The position numbers and the translations under genes are program-made. Of a stretch of DNA of 61,549 nt, positions 19,077-29,734 are shown one piece after another (position 1 is the first letter of the stretch; the number at the start of each line of letters is the position of its first letter). The notes beneath the pieces were generated by a model, which made no database searches, was not told the DNA's origin, and saw only the letters and a list, made by a program, of their open reading frames with translations. The DNA is from Marinobacter antarcticus (GTDB lineage Bacteria > Pseudomonadota > Gammaproteobacteria > Pseudomonadales > Oleiphilaceae): NCBI RefSeq assembly GCF_011049865.1, contig NZ_DRGY01000144.1:1-61549 (forward strand), read 5' to 3'.

Positions 19077-19946
19077 ATGGCTGCAATTACCGCTGCACTG
19101 GTCAAAGAACTGCGTGAGCGCACTGGTCTTGGCATGATGGAGTGCAAAAAAGCTCTGGTTGAATCTGAAGGCAGTGTAGACGCCGCGATTGAAGAGCTGC
19201 GCAAGTCTTCCGGCCTCAAAGCTGCAAAGAAGGCCGGCCGCACAGCCGCTGAAGGCGTTTCGCTGATCAAGATTTCGGACGATAACACCGCCGCCTACAT
19301 TGTTGAAGTGAACTCCGAGACCGACTTCGTTGCCCGTGATGACAACTTCATCAATTTCGCCAACGATGTTCTGAACGTGGCCTTCGAGAAAGGCGAGTCC
19401 GACGTTGCCAAGCTGATGGCTGGCGATCTGGAAGCCAAACGCGAAGCACTGGTTCAGAAAATCGGTGAGAACGTTACGGTACGCCGTATCGTCGAGATAA
19501 AAGGCGCGGTTGTCGGTGGCTATGTTCACAGCACCAACAAGATCGCCTCAGTTGTTGCTCTGACTGCTGGTGATCCAGAACTGGCGCGCGACATCGCCAT
19601 GCACGCTGCTGCGGTTAACCCGCGTGTGGCAAGGCCGGAAGATATGCCTGCTGACGAGCTCGAAAAAGAGAAAGACGTCATCAAGGCCCAGCCGGACATG
19701 GCAGGCAAGCCCGAAGAAATCGTTGAGAAAATGATGGGCGGCCGCATCAAGAAGTTCCTCAAGGAACACAGCCTTGTAGAGCAGCCTTTCGTCAAGAACC
19801 CGGAGCAAACTGTAGGTGAGCTGATTAAAGCCGCCGGCGGAGAGCTGATCGGGTTTGCTCGCCTGGAAGTGGGTGAAGGCATTGAAAGAGAAGAAGTAGA
19901 CTTTGCTGCTGAGGTTGCTGCTGCAGCCGGTACTGGCAAGGCCTGA
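19077..19946 (+). CDS. tsf: Translation elongation factor Ts
   Basis: This 289-residue nucleotide exchange factor for EF-Tu begins [20 protein letters not shown] followed by MECKKAL, the N-terminal signature. The core contains the TDFVARDD loop, whose Asp-Phe residues displace magnesium from EF-Tu. The ATG at 19077 has GAGG upstream and fits the family; an ATG 24 bases earlier would add eight unconserved residues. It lies 92 bases after rpsB. Confidence 0.97.
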   Translation: MAAITAALVKELRERTGLGMMECKKALVESEGSVDAAIEELRKSSGLKAAKKAGRTAAEGVSLIKISDDNTAAYIVEVNSETDFVARDDNFINFANDVLNVAFEKGESDVAKLMAGDLEAKREALVQKIGENVTVRRIVEIKGAVVGGYVHSTNKIASVVALTAGDPELARDIAMHAAAVNPRVARPEDMPADELEKEKDVIKAQPDMAGKPEEIVEKMMGGRIKKFLKEHSLVEQPFVKNPEQTVGELIKAAGGELIGFARLEVGEGIEREEVDFAAEVAAAAGTGKA

Positions 19947-20026
19947 TTTTTCCGGGCGCCATAGCATCCTGTTATTGCGTCACCTGAGTCTGCCACGTTT
20001 GCTGGATTTTTCCGGCTTTCGTGGCG

Positions 20027-20075
20027 GGCTTGTATCTGAGATCCTCCTTTTCGAGGGGTATGTCAGATACAAGCC
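20027..20075 (+). promoter_or_regulatory. Long imperfect hairpin between tsf and pyrH
   Basis: GGCTTGTATCTGA (20027-20039) pairs exactly with TCAGATACAAGCC (20063-20075). The interior holds a second small stem, CCTC with GAGG around TTTTC. There is no strong T-tract on the plus strand. It could be an attenuator, an RNase III processing site or a protein-binding leader for pyrH. Confidence 0.55.
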
Positions 20076-20126
20076 TGCAATGCGTATCACGCCGGATAGC
20101 AGCCAACAGACGAGAAGGGGATCAGT

Positions 20127-20855
20127 ATGCCGACACCACCGAAAAACCCACTAAGATACAATCGTGTTCTGCTCAAGCTCAGTGGCGAGGCCCTGATGGG
20201 CGAGCATGATTTCGGTATTGACCCCAAAGTTCTCGATCGTATGGCGCTGGAAATTGGCGCGTTGATCGGGATTGGTATTCAAGTCGGCCTCGTGATTGGC
20301 GGCGGCAACCTGTTTCGCGGTGCCTCACTCAGCGCTGCCGGTATGGATCGGGTTACCGGTGATCACATGGGTATGTTGGCAACCGTTATGAACGGCCTGG
20401 CCATGCGTGACGCCCTGGAGCGCTCAAACATCCGCACTCGCGTTATGTCAGCGATTCCCATGAGTGGTATTGTTGAACATTACGACCGTCGCCGTGCCGT
20501 TCGCGATTTGAAAGACGGTGACGTGGTTATATTCTGCGCAGGTACCGGCAATCCCTTCTTCACAACCGATTCGGCAGCTTGCCTGCGTGGTATCGAGATT
20601 GAAGCAGACGCCGTTCTGAAAGCCACCAAAGTAGACGGTGTGTATTCCGCAGACCCGCACCTTGACCCGACAGCAGAAAAGTACGACAAACTGACTTATG
20701 ATCAGGTGCTCGACAAGAAGCTGGGCGTAATGGATCTGACCGCTATTTGTTTAGCCCGGGATCACGGAATGCCGCTTCGTGTTTTTGACATGAATCGACC
20801 TGGCGCCCTGACGCGCATCGTGACCGGCGAAAAAGAAGGCACATTGATTGATTAA
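20127..20855 (+). CDS. pyrH: Uridylate kinase (UMP kinase)
   Basis: This 242-residue hexameric enzyme phosphorylates UMP to UDP and is allosterically controlled by GTP and UTP. Recognisable parts are [13 protein letters not shown] near the start, [12 protein letters not shown], the [19 protein letters not shown] helix and [16 protein letters not shown]. It belongs to the amino acid kinase fold. The gene lies between tsf and frr as in the canonical order, with a 180-base gap before it that carries a stable hairpin. Confidence 0.97.
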   Translation: MPTPPKNPLRYNRVLLKLSGEALMGEHDFGIDPKVLDRMALEIGALIGIGIQVGLVIGGGNLFRGASLSAAGMDRVTGDHMGMLATVMNGLAMRDALERSNIRTRVMSAIPMSGIVEHYDRRRAVRDLKDGDVVIFCAGTGNPFFTTDSAACLRGIEIEADAVLKATKVDGVYSADPHLDPTAEKYDKLTYDQVLDKKLGVMDLTAICLARDHGMPLRVFDMNRPGALTRIVTGEKEGTLID

Positions 20856-20897
20856 CGGGTTTCATGACGGCCCGACGAACATATTGAGGATAATGAC

Positions 20898-21455
20898 GTG
20901 ATTGATGACATAAAAGCTGAAGCCGAAAAGAAGATGACGAAGAGCCTTGAGGCTCTGCACTCGGCGTTCAACAAGATTCGGACCGGCCGAGCCCACCCGG
21001 CTATTCTGGACAGTGTAATGGTTAACTACTACGGTCAGGATACGCCGCTAAAGCAGATCGCGAGCGTTAACGTTGAAGACAACCGAACGTTGGCCGTGTC
21101 GCCCTGGGAAAAGAACCTGATACCGGCCATCGAAAAAGCCATTATGACGTCGGATCTGGGTTTGAACCCCGCGACCAGCGGTGATCTGATTCGCATCCCG
21201 ATGCCGATGCTGACTCAGGAAACCCGGAAGGAAATGGTCAAGCAATCGAAAGCGGACGCTGAGAATGCTCGCGTCTCTGTTCGTAACGCCCGTCGCGATG
21301 CCAATAGCATGATGAAAGAGCTGTTGAAGGACAAAGACATCAGCGAAGATGACGAGCGCAGAGGTGAAGAGGAAATTCAGAAGTTAACAGATCGCTACAT
21401 CGCTGAGGTTGAGAAAATGCTCAAGTCTAAAGAAGAGGATCTGATGGCGGTCTGA
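20898..21455 (+). CDS. frr: Ribosome recycling factor
   Basis: The protein of 185 residues splits post-termination ribosomes together with EF-G. It has the tRNA-like three-helix bundle signature: KSLEALHSAFNKIRTGRAHP at the start and RVSVRNARRDANSMMKELLK with ISEDDERRGEEEIQKLTD at the end. The start is a GTG with TGAGGA upstream. It follows pyrH by 42 bases. Confidence 0.97.
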   Translation: MIDDIKAEAEKKMTKSLEALHSAFNKIRTGRAHPAILDSVMVNYYGQDTPLKQIASVNVEDNRTLAVSPWEKNLIPAIEKAIMTSDLGLNPATSGDLIRIPMPMLTQETRKEMVKQSKADAENARVSVRNARRDANSMMKELLKDKDISEDDERRGEEEIQKLTDRYIAEVEKMLKSKEEDLMAV

Positions 21456-21525
21456 CCGAACAGGTTCACTTTCAAGCGAAACACGCGGCTGGCGAGGAAT
21501 CTCCGCTATCCGTGCAGGGGATGTC

Positions 21526-22296
21526 ATGACGGGAACAGTGTCCGCAGGTATTCCGGTGTCGGCTGATAGCCGGCCCCGGCACGTAGCTATTATCATGGAC
21601 GGTAATAACCGGTGGGCCAAAGAGCGCCGGCTAACAGGCGTTGCAGGCCACAGGGCCGGAGTAGATGCGGTAAAATCTGTTGTCGAAACCTGTGCCCGGG
21701 AAGGGGTAGAAGTGCTCACGCTGTTTGCTTTCTCTAGTGAGAACTGGCGGCGCCCCAAAGACGAAGTGTCGGCCTTGATGAAGCTTTTTGTTTTTGCGCT
21801 GGAGCGTGAAGTCAGAAAGCTTCACCGCAACAATATACGCTTGCGTCTCATCGGGGATCGTTCCGCGTTTAATTCGACCTTGCAAGAGCTCATGGCAAAA
21901 GCTGAAGAGCTCACCTGCAACAACACCAGAATGACGCTCGTTATTGCCGCAAACTACGGCGGCCATTGGGACATTGCCCAGGCTGCCAGACAGGTCGCCG
22001 AAAAAGTTAAAGACGGACAGATTCAGCCATCCGATATTACCGACGACCTTCTCCAGCAGCATCTGAGCATCGGTGACCTGCCCATGCCGGATCTTATGAT
22101 TCGTACCGCAGGTGAGCAGCGGATAAGCAACTTTATGCTGTGGCATCTGGCCTACACCGAGCTGTATTTTTCGCCCGTATTCTGGCCAGACTTCAAAGAA
22201 GACGAGATGCGAAAAGCGTTGCTGGCCTACGCCGGGCGTCAGCGCCGCTTTGGTCAGACGGATGACCAGATTACGGCCACTCCGTCCCCACAATAA
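21526..22296 (+). CDS. uppS: Undecaprenyl diphosphate synthase
   Basis: This cis-prenyltransferase of 256 residues extends farnesyl diphosphate with isopentenyl units to the C55 lipid carrier for peptidoglycan and O-antigen. The catalytic Asp sits in HVAIIMDGNNRWA, followed by GHRAGVDAV, FAFSSENWRRP and the substrate loop in DLMIRTAGEQRISNFMLWHL. The N-terminal extension before PRHVAIIMDG is short and variable. The gene precedes cdsA and dxr in the usual order, so isoprenoid supply and use are encoded together. Confidence 0.96.
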   Translation: MTGTVSAGIPVSADSRPRHVAIIMDGNNRWAKERRLTGVAGHRAGVDAVKSVVETCAREGVEVLTLFAFSSENWRRPKDEVSALMKLFVFALEREVRKLHRNNIRLRLIGDRSAFNSTLQELMAKAEELTCNNTRMTLVIAANYGGHWDIAQAARQVAEKVKDGQIQPSDITDDLLQQHLSIGDLPMPDLMIRTAGEQRISNFMLWHLAYTELYFSPVFWPDFKEDEMRKALLAYAGRQRRFGQTDDQITATPSPQ

Positions 22297-22318
22297 TGAA
22301 CCACAGCGACCCCCTATT

Positions 22319-23161
22319 GTGCTAAAAGCCCGAGTCATCACCGCTCTCATTCTTGCCCCCATCGTAATGGGTGGCATCTTCTTCTTGCCACCGTCGGGTT
22401 TTGCGCTGTTCACCGCTGCAATTATTACACTGGGCGCCTGGGAATGGGGCAATATGTCGGGCTTTGAGCAGCAGATGGGCCGGGTTGGCTATGCTGTTGC
22501 GATTGCACTCATCCTGTTCGGCCTTGCCGATGTACCCGCCGTTGCGGTGCTTTGGCTTGCGCTTCTATGGTGGGTTGTCTGTTTTTTACTGGTGCGCAGC
22601 TATCCCGCTGGGTCAGAGAGGTGGGGCAGCCGGCCGGTAAGAGCGGTTATGGGTGTTCTGGTGCTCGTACCCGCCTGGATTGGTCTCAATCATCTTCGTG
22701 TGGGCGAGTTTCAGTTTGGTGACACGGATAGCAATTTGCTGGTTATCCTGTACGTGCTCTGCGTTGTGTGGGTGGCGGATATCGGCGCCTACTTTGCCGG
22801 CAGGGCGTTTGGTAAAGCCAAGCTCGCTCCGAGAGTCAGCCCGGGTAAATCCTGGGCGGGAGTTTGGGGCGGCATGGCAGCGGTGGGTGTTTTTGCGCTG
22901 ATTGCAGGCGTTCTTGCGTCGGCTAGCACACCGGACGTCATCATGTTGATCGTCGCCAGCCTGATAACCGGGCTGGTGTCTGTGGTTGGCGATTTGCTGG
23001 AAAGCATGCTCAAGCGCTTCAGGGGTATCAAGGACAGCAGCCGGCTGTTGCCCGGACACGGTGGTATCCTGGATCGAATTGACAGTCTCACCGCTGCAAT
23101 ACCCATATTTGCGCTTATCGTCACCCAACTTGGTTGGCTGACGACAGTCGGGCACTTTTGA
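22319..23161 (+). CDS. cdsA: Phosphatidate cytidylyltransferase
   Basis: CdsA makes CDP-diacylglycerol from phosphatidic acid and CTP in the inner membrane. The 280 residues are largely hydrophobic, with about eight helices, and end with the family signature: KSPTxG-equivalent [12 protein letters not shown], then [35 protein letters not shown] chose the GTG at 22319, which gives [13 protein letters not shown] as the N-terminus; an ATG at 22262 that overlaps uppS would add 19 residues without counterpart. The start remains uncertain because neither has a strong ribosome site. Confidence 0.93.
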   Translation: MLKARVITALILAPIVMGGIFFLPPSGFALFTAAIITLGAWEWGNMSGFEQQMGRVGYAVAIALILFGLADVPAVAVLWLALLWWVVCFLLVRSYPAGSERWGSRPVRAVMGVLVLVPAWIGLNHLRVGEFQFGDTDSNLLVILYVLCVVWVADIGAYFAGRAFGKAKLAPRVSPGKSWAGVWGGMAAVGVFALIAGVLASASTPDVIMLIVASLITGLVSVVGDLLESMLKRFRGIKDSSRLLPGHGGILDRIDSLTAAIPIFALIVTQLGWLTTVGHF

Positions 23162-23163
23162 GT

Positions 23164-24348
23164 ATGGTCGCTCGCTCCATCACGATTCTTGGCGCCACAG
23201 GATCAGTCGGACTTTCTACTCTGGACGTTATTCGTCGTCACCCTGCACGATTTTCGGTGTATGCGCTCACCGCCGGGACCCGGGCTGAGGAACTTGCGGC
23301 GCTGTGCCGTGAGTTTCGCCCAAAAATTGCGGTTATGTCGGATTTTACCGCGGCGCAGCACTTGGCCGATCTGTTGTCGGATCTTCCCGATATCTCTGTC
23401 CTGAGCGGTGAGCAGGGTTTGTGTGACGTGGCCTCTGCAGCGCAGGCCTGCACCATTGTGGCTGCGATCGTAGGTGCCGCCGGGTTGGCTCCGACACTCG
23501 CGGCAGTTCACGCGGGTAAGCGTGTATTGCTCGCGAACAAAGAAGCGCTGGTTATGTCCGGCAAACTCTTTATGGACGCTGTCTCCGTATCGGGTGCAGA
23601 GTTGTTGCCGATCGATTCCGAGCACAATGCGATCTTCCAGTGCCTGCCCGCAAACAAAATTCGTGACCCGGACGGAGCCGGTATTACCCGGATCCTCCTT
23701 ACAGCCTCCGGAGGACCCTTCCGGGAGCACAGCGCCGAAGATCTGCACACCGTAACACCGGCTCAGGCGTGTGCTCATCCGAACTGGTCCATGGGGCAAA
23801 AAATATCCGTAGATTCAGCAACATTGATGAACAAAGGCCTCGAATTGATCGAAGCGTGCTGGTTGTTTAACATCACGCCAGACCGGATCGAGGTTCATGT
23901 ACATCCGGAAAGTATTATTCACTCCATGGTAGAGTACGCCGACGGTTCTGTGCTGGCTCAGCTGGGCAGCCCCGACATGCGAACGCCGATTGCGAACGGT
24001 CTGGCTTGGCCGGAGCGTATCGACGCAGGGGTTGCACCGTTGGATCTGTTTACCATCGGTCGCTTTCATTTTGAGCGTCCCGACTTGCTGCGCTTTCCTT
24101 GCCTGCGATTGGCGGCTGAAGCCTTTGAGGTTGGTGGAACCGCACCTGCTGTGTTGAACGCTGCCAATGAAGTTGCAGTAGCCGAGTTTCTGAGAGGAAA
24201 TCTCGCGTTTACGGACATACCGATCATTATCGAGAGAACTCTGGCTTTGACGCCCGTATTGCCCGCAGACAGCTTCGATATTATCTTTGCGAAAAATGCG
24301 GAAGCACGGCAGCGTGCGCAGGAACAGATTGACCTTTTAACGGACTGA
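23164..24348 (+). CDS. dxr: 1-deoxy-D-xylulose 5-phosphate reductoisomerase
   Basis: This 394-residue enzyme commits DXP to the MEP isoprenoid pathway, using NADPH and a divalent metal. The NADPH site is [19 protein letters not shown]. The metal and substrate sites appear as [14 protein letters not shown] and the flexible loop with [16 protein letters not shown], followed by NKGLELIEA. The ATG lies two bases after the cdsA stop; upstream in-frame extension overlaps cdsA and is not conserved. Confidence 0.97.
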   Translation: MVARSITILGATGSVGLSTLDVIRRHPARFSVYALTAGTRAEELAALCREFRPKIAVMSDFTAAQHLADLLSDLPDISVLSGEQGLCDVASAAQACTIVAAIVGAAGLAPTLAAVHAGKRVLLANKEALVMSGKLFMDAVSVSGAELLPIDSEHNAIFQCLPANKIRDPDGAGITRILLTASGGPFREHSAEDLHTVTPAQACAHPNWSMGQKISVDSATLMNKGLELIEACWLFNITPDRIEVHVHPESIIHSMVEYADGSVLAQLGSPDMRTPIANGLAWPERIDAGVAPLDLFTIGRFHFERPDLLRFPCLRLAAEAFEVGGTAPAVLNAANEVAVAEFLRGNLAFTDIPIIIERTLALTPVLPADSFDIIFAKNAEARQRAQEQIDLLTD

Positions 24349-24395
24349 TACGAAACAAAGACTTCCGCCGGGCTGGCGCCAAAACCGGGAAAGCT

Positions 24396-25745
24396 ATGCA
24401 GATTATTCAAACCGTACTTGCTCTTGCACTGACCCTGGGCATACTCGTCACCCTGCATGAGTATGGGCATTTCTGGGTAGCGCGCCGCTGTGGCGTGAAG
24501 GTGCTGCGTTTTTCGGTGGGGTTTGGTAAGCCGCTGTTCTCGTGGTATGACCGTCATGGCACCGAGTTTGCGATAGCGGCTATTCCACTGGGCGGTTATG
24601 TTAAAATGCTCGACGCGCGAGAGGGCCCGGTCCCTGAGGAACTTCGGGATCAGGCCTTTACCTCCAAGCCGCCTTCTCAGCGAATCGCCATTGCCGCAGC
24701 AGGCCCTGTAGCCAATTTTTTGTTCGCAATTTTTGCCTATTGGTTGCTCAGCGTGGTGGGGGTTACGCAAATTGCGCCGATTGTCGGTGAAATTGCGAGT
24801 AAAAGCGTCGCCGAGCAAGTTGGTTTGCGCAAAGGAATGGAGATTCGTGCGGTGGACGGCCACCGGGTAAGCTCCTGGCGCGACGTGAATATGCGTATTC
24901 TTGAGCGAGCGGGTGAGCAGGGTGCAATCACTCTGGATGTGTCCGGTGATGGAACGTCGGGAACCGTGAGCGGTGAGCTTGGTGGTTGGAGCTTGAGCGA
25001 TGAAAATCCTTATCCGCTTGCCGAATTTGGTATAACACCCTGGCGCCCGGATGTGCCGGCCGTTCTTGGCGAGATATCAGAAGGCGGTCGAGCGCAGGCG
25101 GCAGGTCTCAAATCGGGGGACCGCATTCTTGCGGTCAATGATCAGCCGGTGAATAGCTGGTTTGGGATGGTTGATTTTATTCGCGGCGCGCCCGAGCAAA
25201 CGTTAACTCTGACCATTGAACGAGCCGGTGCCAAACAATCCGTACAGATTACCCCGAAAGAGAAAAAACTGGATAATGGCGAAATAATCGGGTTTGTAGG
25301 CGCTGGAGTTGAGATCGTTTCCTGGCCGGATAATGTATTGCGGGAGGTTCGTTATGGCCCCTTGGCAGCCATTCCCGTTGCGTTGGATGAAACCTGGGCC
25401 GACACTCGCCTCACGCTCGTTGCCATGAAAAAAATGGTTACAGGACTGCTCTCGCCCAGTAACCTCAGCGGGCCGATCACGATTGCCCGGGTTGCTGAAG
25501 CCAGTGTCAGTTCCGGATTTGAAGATTTTGTTCGTTTTCTGGCTTATCTGAGTGTCAGCCTTGGTATTCTGAACTTGCTGCCGGTTCCGGTTCTGGATGG
25601 TGGTCATATTCTGTATTACACCATCGAGGCAATTCGCAAAAAGCCGCTCTCGGACGCGGTTCAGACGGTTGGATTACGAATTGGTATGGCAATGATACTC
25701 ACTTTAATGGTGTTTGCTCTTTACAACGACCTGATGCGGTTGTGA
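24396..25745 (+). CDS. rseP: Site-2 intramembrane zinc protease RseP
   Basis: RseP cuts anti-sigma factor RseA within the membrane after DegS, releasing sigma-E in envelope stress. The 449 residues have the zinc motif HEYGH in the first helix (LHEYGHFWVARR), two PDZ domains in the periplasmic middle (for example GGRAQAAGLKSGDRILAVND) and the third-ligand motif PVPVLDGGH near the C-terminus. Four transmembrane helices are expected. Next to bamA and skp, it joins outer-membrane assembly with its stress response. Confidence 0.96.
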   Translation: MQIIQTVLALALTLGILVTLHEYGHFWVARRCGVKVLRFSVGFGKPLFSWYDRHGTEFAIAAIPLGGYVKMLDAREGPVPEELRDQAFTSKPPSQRIAIAAAGPVANFLFAIFAYWLLSVVGVTQIAPIVGEIASKSVAEQVGLRKGMEIRAVDGHRVSSWRDVNMRILERAGEQGAITLDVSGDGTSGTVSGELGGWSLSDENPYPLAEFGITPWRPDVPAVLGEISEGGRAQAAGLKSGDRILAVNDQPVNSWFGMVDFIRGAPEQTLTLTIERAGAKQSVQITPKEKKLDNGEIIGFVGAGVEIVSWPDNVLREVRYGPLAAIPVALDETWADTRLTLVAMKKMVTGLLSPSNLSGPITIARVAEASVSSGFEDFVRFLAYLSVSLGILNLLPVPVLDGGHILYYTIEAIRKKPLSDAVQTVGLRIGMAMILTLMVFALYNDLMRL

Positions 25746-25789
25746 GAATTGCGGGCTCCTTACGCGCATTAACCAGGCGAAATAATTGA

Positions 25790-28108
25790 ATGAGACGTTT
25801 TCTTCTAGGTTTAGCCGTTGGCCTCGCTGTTGCCGCAACCAGCATGACGCCAGCTTTTGCAGACGAATTTACGGTTGCGGATATTGAAGTGGAAGGCCTG
25901 CAGCGTGTTTCTGCGGGTACGGTATTTTCCGCTTTTCCAATCAATATCGGCGAGCAGATGGATGAAACCGAACTGGCAGAGTCTATAAAATCACTCTTCC
26001 GGACGGGATTGTTCACTGATATCGAAGCCAGCCGCGATGCCGGTATTCTGATTCTCACCGTGCGAGAGCGCCCGTCGATCACGTCGATCGACATTGAGGG
26101 CAACAAAAACATTGAAACAGGCATGCTTAAGGATGCTCTGGCCGGCGCAGGGCTTCAGGAAGGCCAGGTGTTTCGTCGGGCAACGCTGGAGCGGCTGGAA
26201 CTCGAAATTCTGCGCTCCTACATTGGCCAGGGCCGTTACAACGCCCGTGTCAAAGCAACCGCAGAGGTGTTGCCCCGTAATCGTGTTGCCATTCGTCTGG
26301 ATATTAACGAAGGCACGGTGGCCGCCATCCGGCACATCAATCTGGTAGGCAACCATGACTTCAGCGATGAGCAACTACGCGATTTGTTCGAGCTGAAAAC
26401 CAGCAGTTGGTGGAACTCGCTTACGAATTCGGACAAGTACGCGCGGGAACGCCTCAGTGGCGATCTTGAAACGCTGCGTTCATTCTACCTCGACCAGGGT
26501 TACCTCGATTTCAATGTGGAATCCAGCCAGGTGTCGATTTCGCCTGATAAGCGTCAGGTCTTTATTGCGATAGCCCTGAACGAAGGACAGCAGTACACCA
26601 TCTCGGATATCCGGCTCCGGGGCGATCTCATTATTGATGAGAAGGAATTGCGAGAACTGATTCCGCTTGAAGAAGGCGACGTTTTCTCCCGCGCCCGTAT
26701 GATCTCGATTTCAGAAACACTGGCGTTCCGGCTGGGCAAAGAGGGCTATGCGTTTGCCAACGTGAATGCTGTTCCTGAGCCAAGTGAAGACAACACGGCC
26801 GTCGTTACCTTTTTTGTTGAGCCGGGCAAGCGCGCCTACGTTCGCAGGATCAACTTTGACGGTAACGTGTCCACCCGCGATGATGTCTTGCGCCAGGAAA
26901 TGACACAGATGGAAGGCGGCATTGCTTCATCGGACCGCATTGAATTTTCCAAAACCCGACTCGAGCGGCTTGGCTTTTTCCAGACGGTTAATGTGGATAC
27001 CGCTCCGGTGCCGGGTACGGACGATCTTGTCGATGTGAATTACTCTGTGAAGGAGCAACCAACAGGCAGCCTCTCGGCTTCCGTGGGTTTCTCTCAGAAC
27101 TCCGGCGTAATTCTTGGTGCCAACATCTCGGAGAACAACTTCTTTGGCACAGGCAAGCGTGTGTCATTGGGTGTGAACGTCAGCGGCGCGGTCAAGAGTG
27201 CTAATGTTTCTTACATGGATCCTTACTACACCGTTGATGGCGTTAGTCGCGGTTACAGTGTGTTTGCGCGCAAGACAGATTTTGCGCAACAGTATGTTAC
27301 GTCCTATCTTCTGGATGAGTACGGTGGTCGCCTCACCTTTGGCTATCCGACCGACAATATTACGCGATTGAATTTCGGGCTGGGGTACACGCTTTCCAGA
27401 GTCAAAGACGGGGCGTTTTCATCCCGGGAAGTCACCGATTTCATCAACACGGAAGGCGATTCCTTTAGCAACTACTTTTTGTTCGGTAGCTGGCGTCGCA
27501 GCACCTTGAACCGGGGTGTGTTGCCATCAGACGGCTACAGTCACTCAGTATCGCTGGATGTTTCAGTCCCTGGCAGCGATCTTACGTTTTACAAGCTAAG
27601 CCATAAAACCGATTTCTACTTCCCGCTCACAGAGAACAATCGTTGGGTGTTGCGTACACGAACAGATATTGGCTATGGAGACGGCTATGGCAGTCGCTCG
27701 CTTATGCCGTTTTATGAACATTTTTATGCTGGCGGCTATGGTTCGGTTCGCGGTTATCAGGCCAACTCGCTTGGAAGGCGTGCCACTAACGCCCCTAACG
27801 ATTTCTCCGCCCCGGATCCTTTCGGTGGTAACCTCTTGACTGAAGGTTCCCTGGAGCTGATTTTCCCTACACCGTTTGCCGGCGATACCCGGTCCATGCG
27901 CACAGCGTTCTTTTTGGATGCCGGACAAGTGTTCGATACGGACCGCGGATTTCGTCCTGAGTTGAGGGCGGTGCGCCTGTCGGCTGGTATAGGCTTCCAA
28001 TGGATTACGGCGGTAGGCCCGTTGGCATTCAGTCTTGCCAAGCCTCTTAATGACAAGCCCGGCGACAATACCCAGATATTCCAGTTCTCACTGGGCCAGA
28101 CATTCTGA
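25790..28108 (+). CDS. bamA: Outer membrane protein assembly factor BamA
   Basis: BamA inserts beta-barrel proteins into the outer membrane. The 772-residue precursor starts with a Sec signal peptide ending AFADEF (cleavage around residue 25). Five POTRA repeats follow to about residue 425 (for example VADIEVEGLQRVSAGTVFS, ITSIDIEGNKNIETGMLKD and YVRRINFDGNVSTRDDVLRQ). The 16-stranded barrel contains the loop-6 motif in GSVRGYQ, and the protein ends in an aromatic strand, FSLGQTF. It is essential and well conserved. Confidence 0.97.
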   Translation: MRRFLLGLAVGLAVAATSMTPAFADEFTVADIEVEGLQRVSAGTVFSAFPINIGEQMDETELAESIKSLFRTGLFTDIEASRDAGILILTVRERPSITSIDIEGNKNIETGMLKDALAGAGLQEGQVFRRATLERLELEILRSYIGQGRYNARVKATAEVLPRNRVAIRLDINEGTVAAIRHINLVGNHDFSDEQLRDLFELKTSSWWNSLTNSDKYARERLSGDLETLRSFYLDQGYLDFNVESSQVSISPDKRQVFIAIALNEGQQYTISDIRLRGDLIIDEKELRELIPLEEGDVFSRARMISISETLAFRLGKEGYAFANVNAVPEPSEDNTAVVTFFVEPGKRAYVRRINFDGNVSTRDDVLRQEMTQMEGGIASSDRIEFSKTRLERLGFFQTVNVDTAPVPGTDDLVDVNYSVKEQPTGSLSASVGFSQNSGVILGANISENNFFGTGKRVSLGVNVSGAVKSANVSYMDPYYTVDGVSRGYSVFARKTDFAQQYVTSYLLDEYGGRLTFGYPTDNITRLNFGLGYTLSRVKDGAFSSREVTDFINTEGDSFSNYFLFGSWRRSTLNRGVLPSDGYSHSVSLDVSVPGSDLTFYKLSHKTDFYFPLTENNRWVLRTRTDIGYGDGYGSRSLMPFYEHFYAGGYGSVRGYQANSLGRRATNAPNDFSAPDPFGGNLLTEGSLELIFPTPFAGDTRSMRTAFFLDAGQVFDTDRGFRPELRAVRLSAGIGFQWITAVGPLAFSLAKPLNDKPGDNTQIFQFSLGQTF

Positions 28109-28154
28109 ATCCAAAATCGAGAAACAAAAACGAATGAAACCGAGGAGCCCTATT

Positions 28155-28649
28155 ATGTTCAGAACCGCACTGATTTTCGCAGCCGCTATGGCGATGGCAT
28201 TGCCTGCGGTGGCCGATACTCGCATTGGCGTTGTAGATCTGCGCCAGGCTTTGTTCTCGTCTGATGATGCCAAAACGTTCAGTGAAAGCCTCCAGAAAGA
28301 CTTCATGGGTGATGAGGAAAAAGTCCGCGAAGCTCAGGATGCCGCACGCAAATTGAAAGAGCGTCTGGAAAAAGACGGTGCAATGATGAACGAAAGTGAG
28401 CGCAACAAACTTGCCGGAGAGTTCCAGGAGAAAGTTAAAGAGTTCAACTTCCTTAAGCAACGTCTTGATTCCACCGTTAACCAGCGTAAGCAGGCGTTTC
28501 TTGAAGAAGCCCGGCCCGAAGTAGACGCGGCGGTGAAAGAGCTGCTGGAAGAAAACGATCTTGATCTGATTTTGCCGAGCGAAGCTGTTGTCTATGTGAA
28601 GCCGGAAATGAATCTGACCTCTCAGCTTCTGGATAAGCTGAACCGTTAA
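28155..28649 (+). CDS. skp: Periplasmic chaperone Skp (OmpH)
   Basis: This 164-residue precursor has a signal peptide, MFRTALIFAAAMAMALPAVA, before the mature start DTRIGVVDLRQALFSSDDA. Mature Skp forms a trimeric jellyfish whose long coiled-coil arms hold unfolded barrels; residues 45-120 here show heptads rich in Lys and Glu. I chose the ATG at 28155 because it starts the signal peptide and has GAGGAG in front. It follows bamA by 46 bases. Confidence 0.95.
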   Translation: MFRTALIFAAAMAMALPAVADTRIGVVDLRQALFSSDDAKTFSESLQKDFMGDEEKVREAQDAARKLKERLEKDGAMMNESERNKLAGEFQEKVKEFNFLKQRLDSTVNQRKQAFLEEARPEVDAAVKELLEENDLDLILPSEAVVYVKPEMNLTSQLLDKLNR

Positions 28650-28697
28650 TTCCTGCCGGCGGGCCCCAGGGCTCACGATCGTGTTTTGGAGCGCGTG

Positions 28698-29723
28698 ATG
28701 ACACAGAAGTCCTATCGGCTTGGAGAAATCGCAAAAGCTCTGGGAGCAGAGCTGCGCGGTGATCCGGAAACCCTGGTTTCTGGTCTTGCGACTCTCCAGG
28801 TGGCTGGACCCGGTCAGCTCAGTTTTCTGGCAAATCCCACCTACGCAAAACACCTCGGGGACACCCGGGCTGCAGCGGTTATAGTGTCGCCTGCGGCCGC
28901 CGCCGATTGTCCGACCAGCGCCTTGATACTTGATAATCCGTACCTGGGCTATGCTCATTTAAGCCATTGGTTTGATCCTGCACCCGTTGCGCAGCCGGGC
29001 ATTCATCCTTCGGCGGTGGTGGACGCCAGAGCAACCATCGCGGCGAGCGCCTGTATCGGTCCCGGCGCCGTTATTGAAGCAGATGTTGTCATTGGCGAAC
29101 AGGTTGTTATCGGACCAGGGTGTGTTATCGGCGCTCGAACACGCATCGGAGCGGGATCAGTCTTTCGCCCCAGAGTGACTCTGGCCCACGATGTGGTTAT
29201 AGGGCAGAGATGCCATATTCTCAGCGGCGCCGTGATTGGTTCTGATGGATTCGGATTTGCAAGCGAGAGAGGCGAGTGGCACCGAATCGCTCAGCTTGGG
29301 CGCGTTATCCTTGGGGATGATGTGGAAGTGGGTGCGAATACAACGATTGATCGGGGAGCGCTGGACGACACGGTGATTGGTAATGGGGTGAAGCTTGATA
29401 ACCTCATCCAGATTGCTCACAACGTTCGCATTGGTGATCACAGTGCCATGGCCGCGATGGTCGGGATTGCAGGCAGCACGCGGATTGGCAGCCACTGTGT
29501 GTTTGGTGGCGCGGCTGGAGTAGCAGGGCATCTGGAAATCACTGATCAGGTGCACCTCACCGGTATGACGTTGGTTACCGGGGATATTCGGGAGCCGGGA
29601 GTCTATTCTTCCGGCACCAGTGCAGATACGAATCGGCAATGGCGAAAGAACGCCGTACGTTTTCGCCAGTTGGACACTCTGGCGCGACGTATAAAAGAAT
29701 TAGAAAAGAAATCAGAGGGCTGA
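28698..29723 (+). CDS. lpxD: UDP-3-O-(3-hydroxyacyl)glucosamine N-acyltransferase
   Basis: LpxD adds the second hydroxyacyl chain of lipid A. The 341 residues begin with a uridine-binding domain ([16 protein letters not shown]) and continue with a long left-handed beta helix of hexapeptides. The catalytic region includes [20 protein letters not shown] and the His in [22 protein letters not shown]-terminal helical tail ([15 protein letters not shown]) binds acyl carrier protein. The ATG at 28698 fits the family start. Confidence 0.96.
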   Translation: MTQKSYRLGEIAKALGAELRGDPETLVSGLATLQVAGPGQLSFLANPTYAKHLGDTRAAAVIVSPAAAADCPTSALILDNPYLGYAHLSHWFDPAPVAQPGIHPSAVVDARATIAASACIGPGAVIEADVVIGEQVVIGPGCVIGARTRIGAGSVFRPRVTLAHDVVIGQRCHILSGAVIGSDGFGFASERGEWHRIAQLGRVILGDDVEVGANTTIDRGALDDTVIGNGVKLDNLIQIAHNVRIGDHSAMAAMVGIAGSTRIGSHCVFGGAAGVAGHLEITDQVHLTGMTLVTGDIREPGVYSSGTSADTNRQWRKNAVRFRQLDTLARRIKELEKKSEG

Positions 29724-29734
29724 GGCCGATCAAC

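Noticed and set aside
18202..19086. 294-codon open frame on the minus strand
   Set aside because: It mirrors rpsB. Highly biased codon use in ribosomal protein genes often leaves the opposite strand open.
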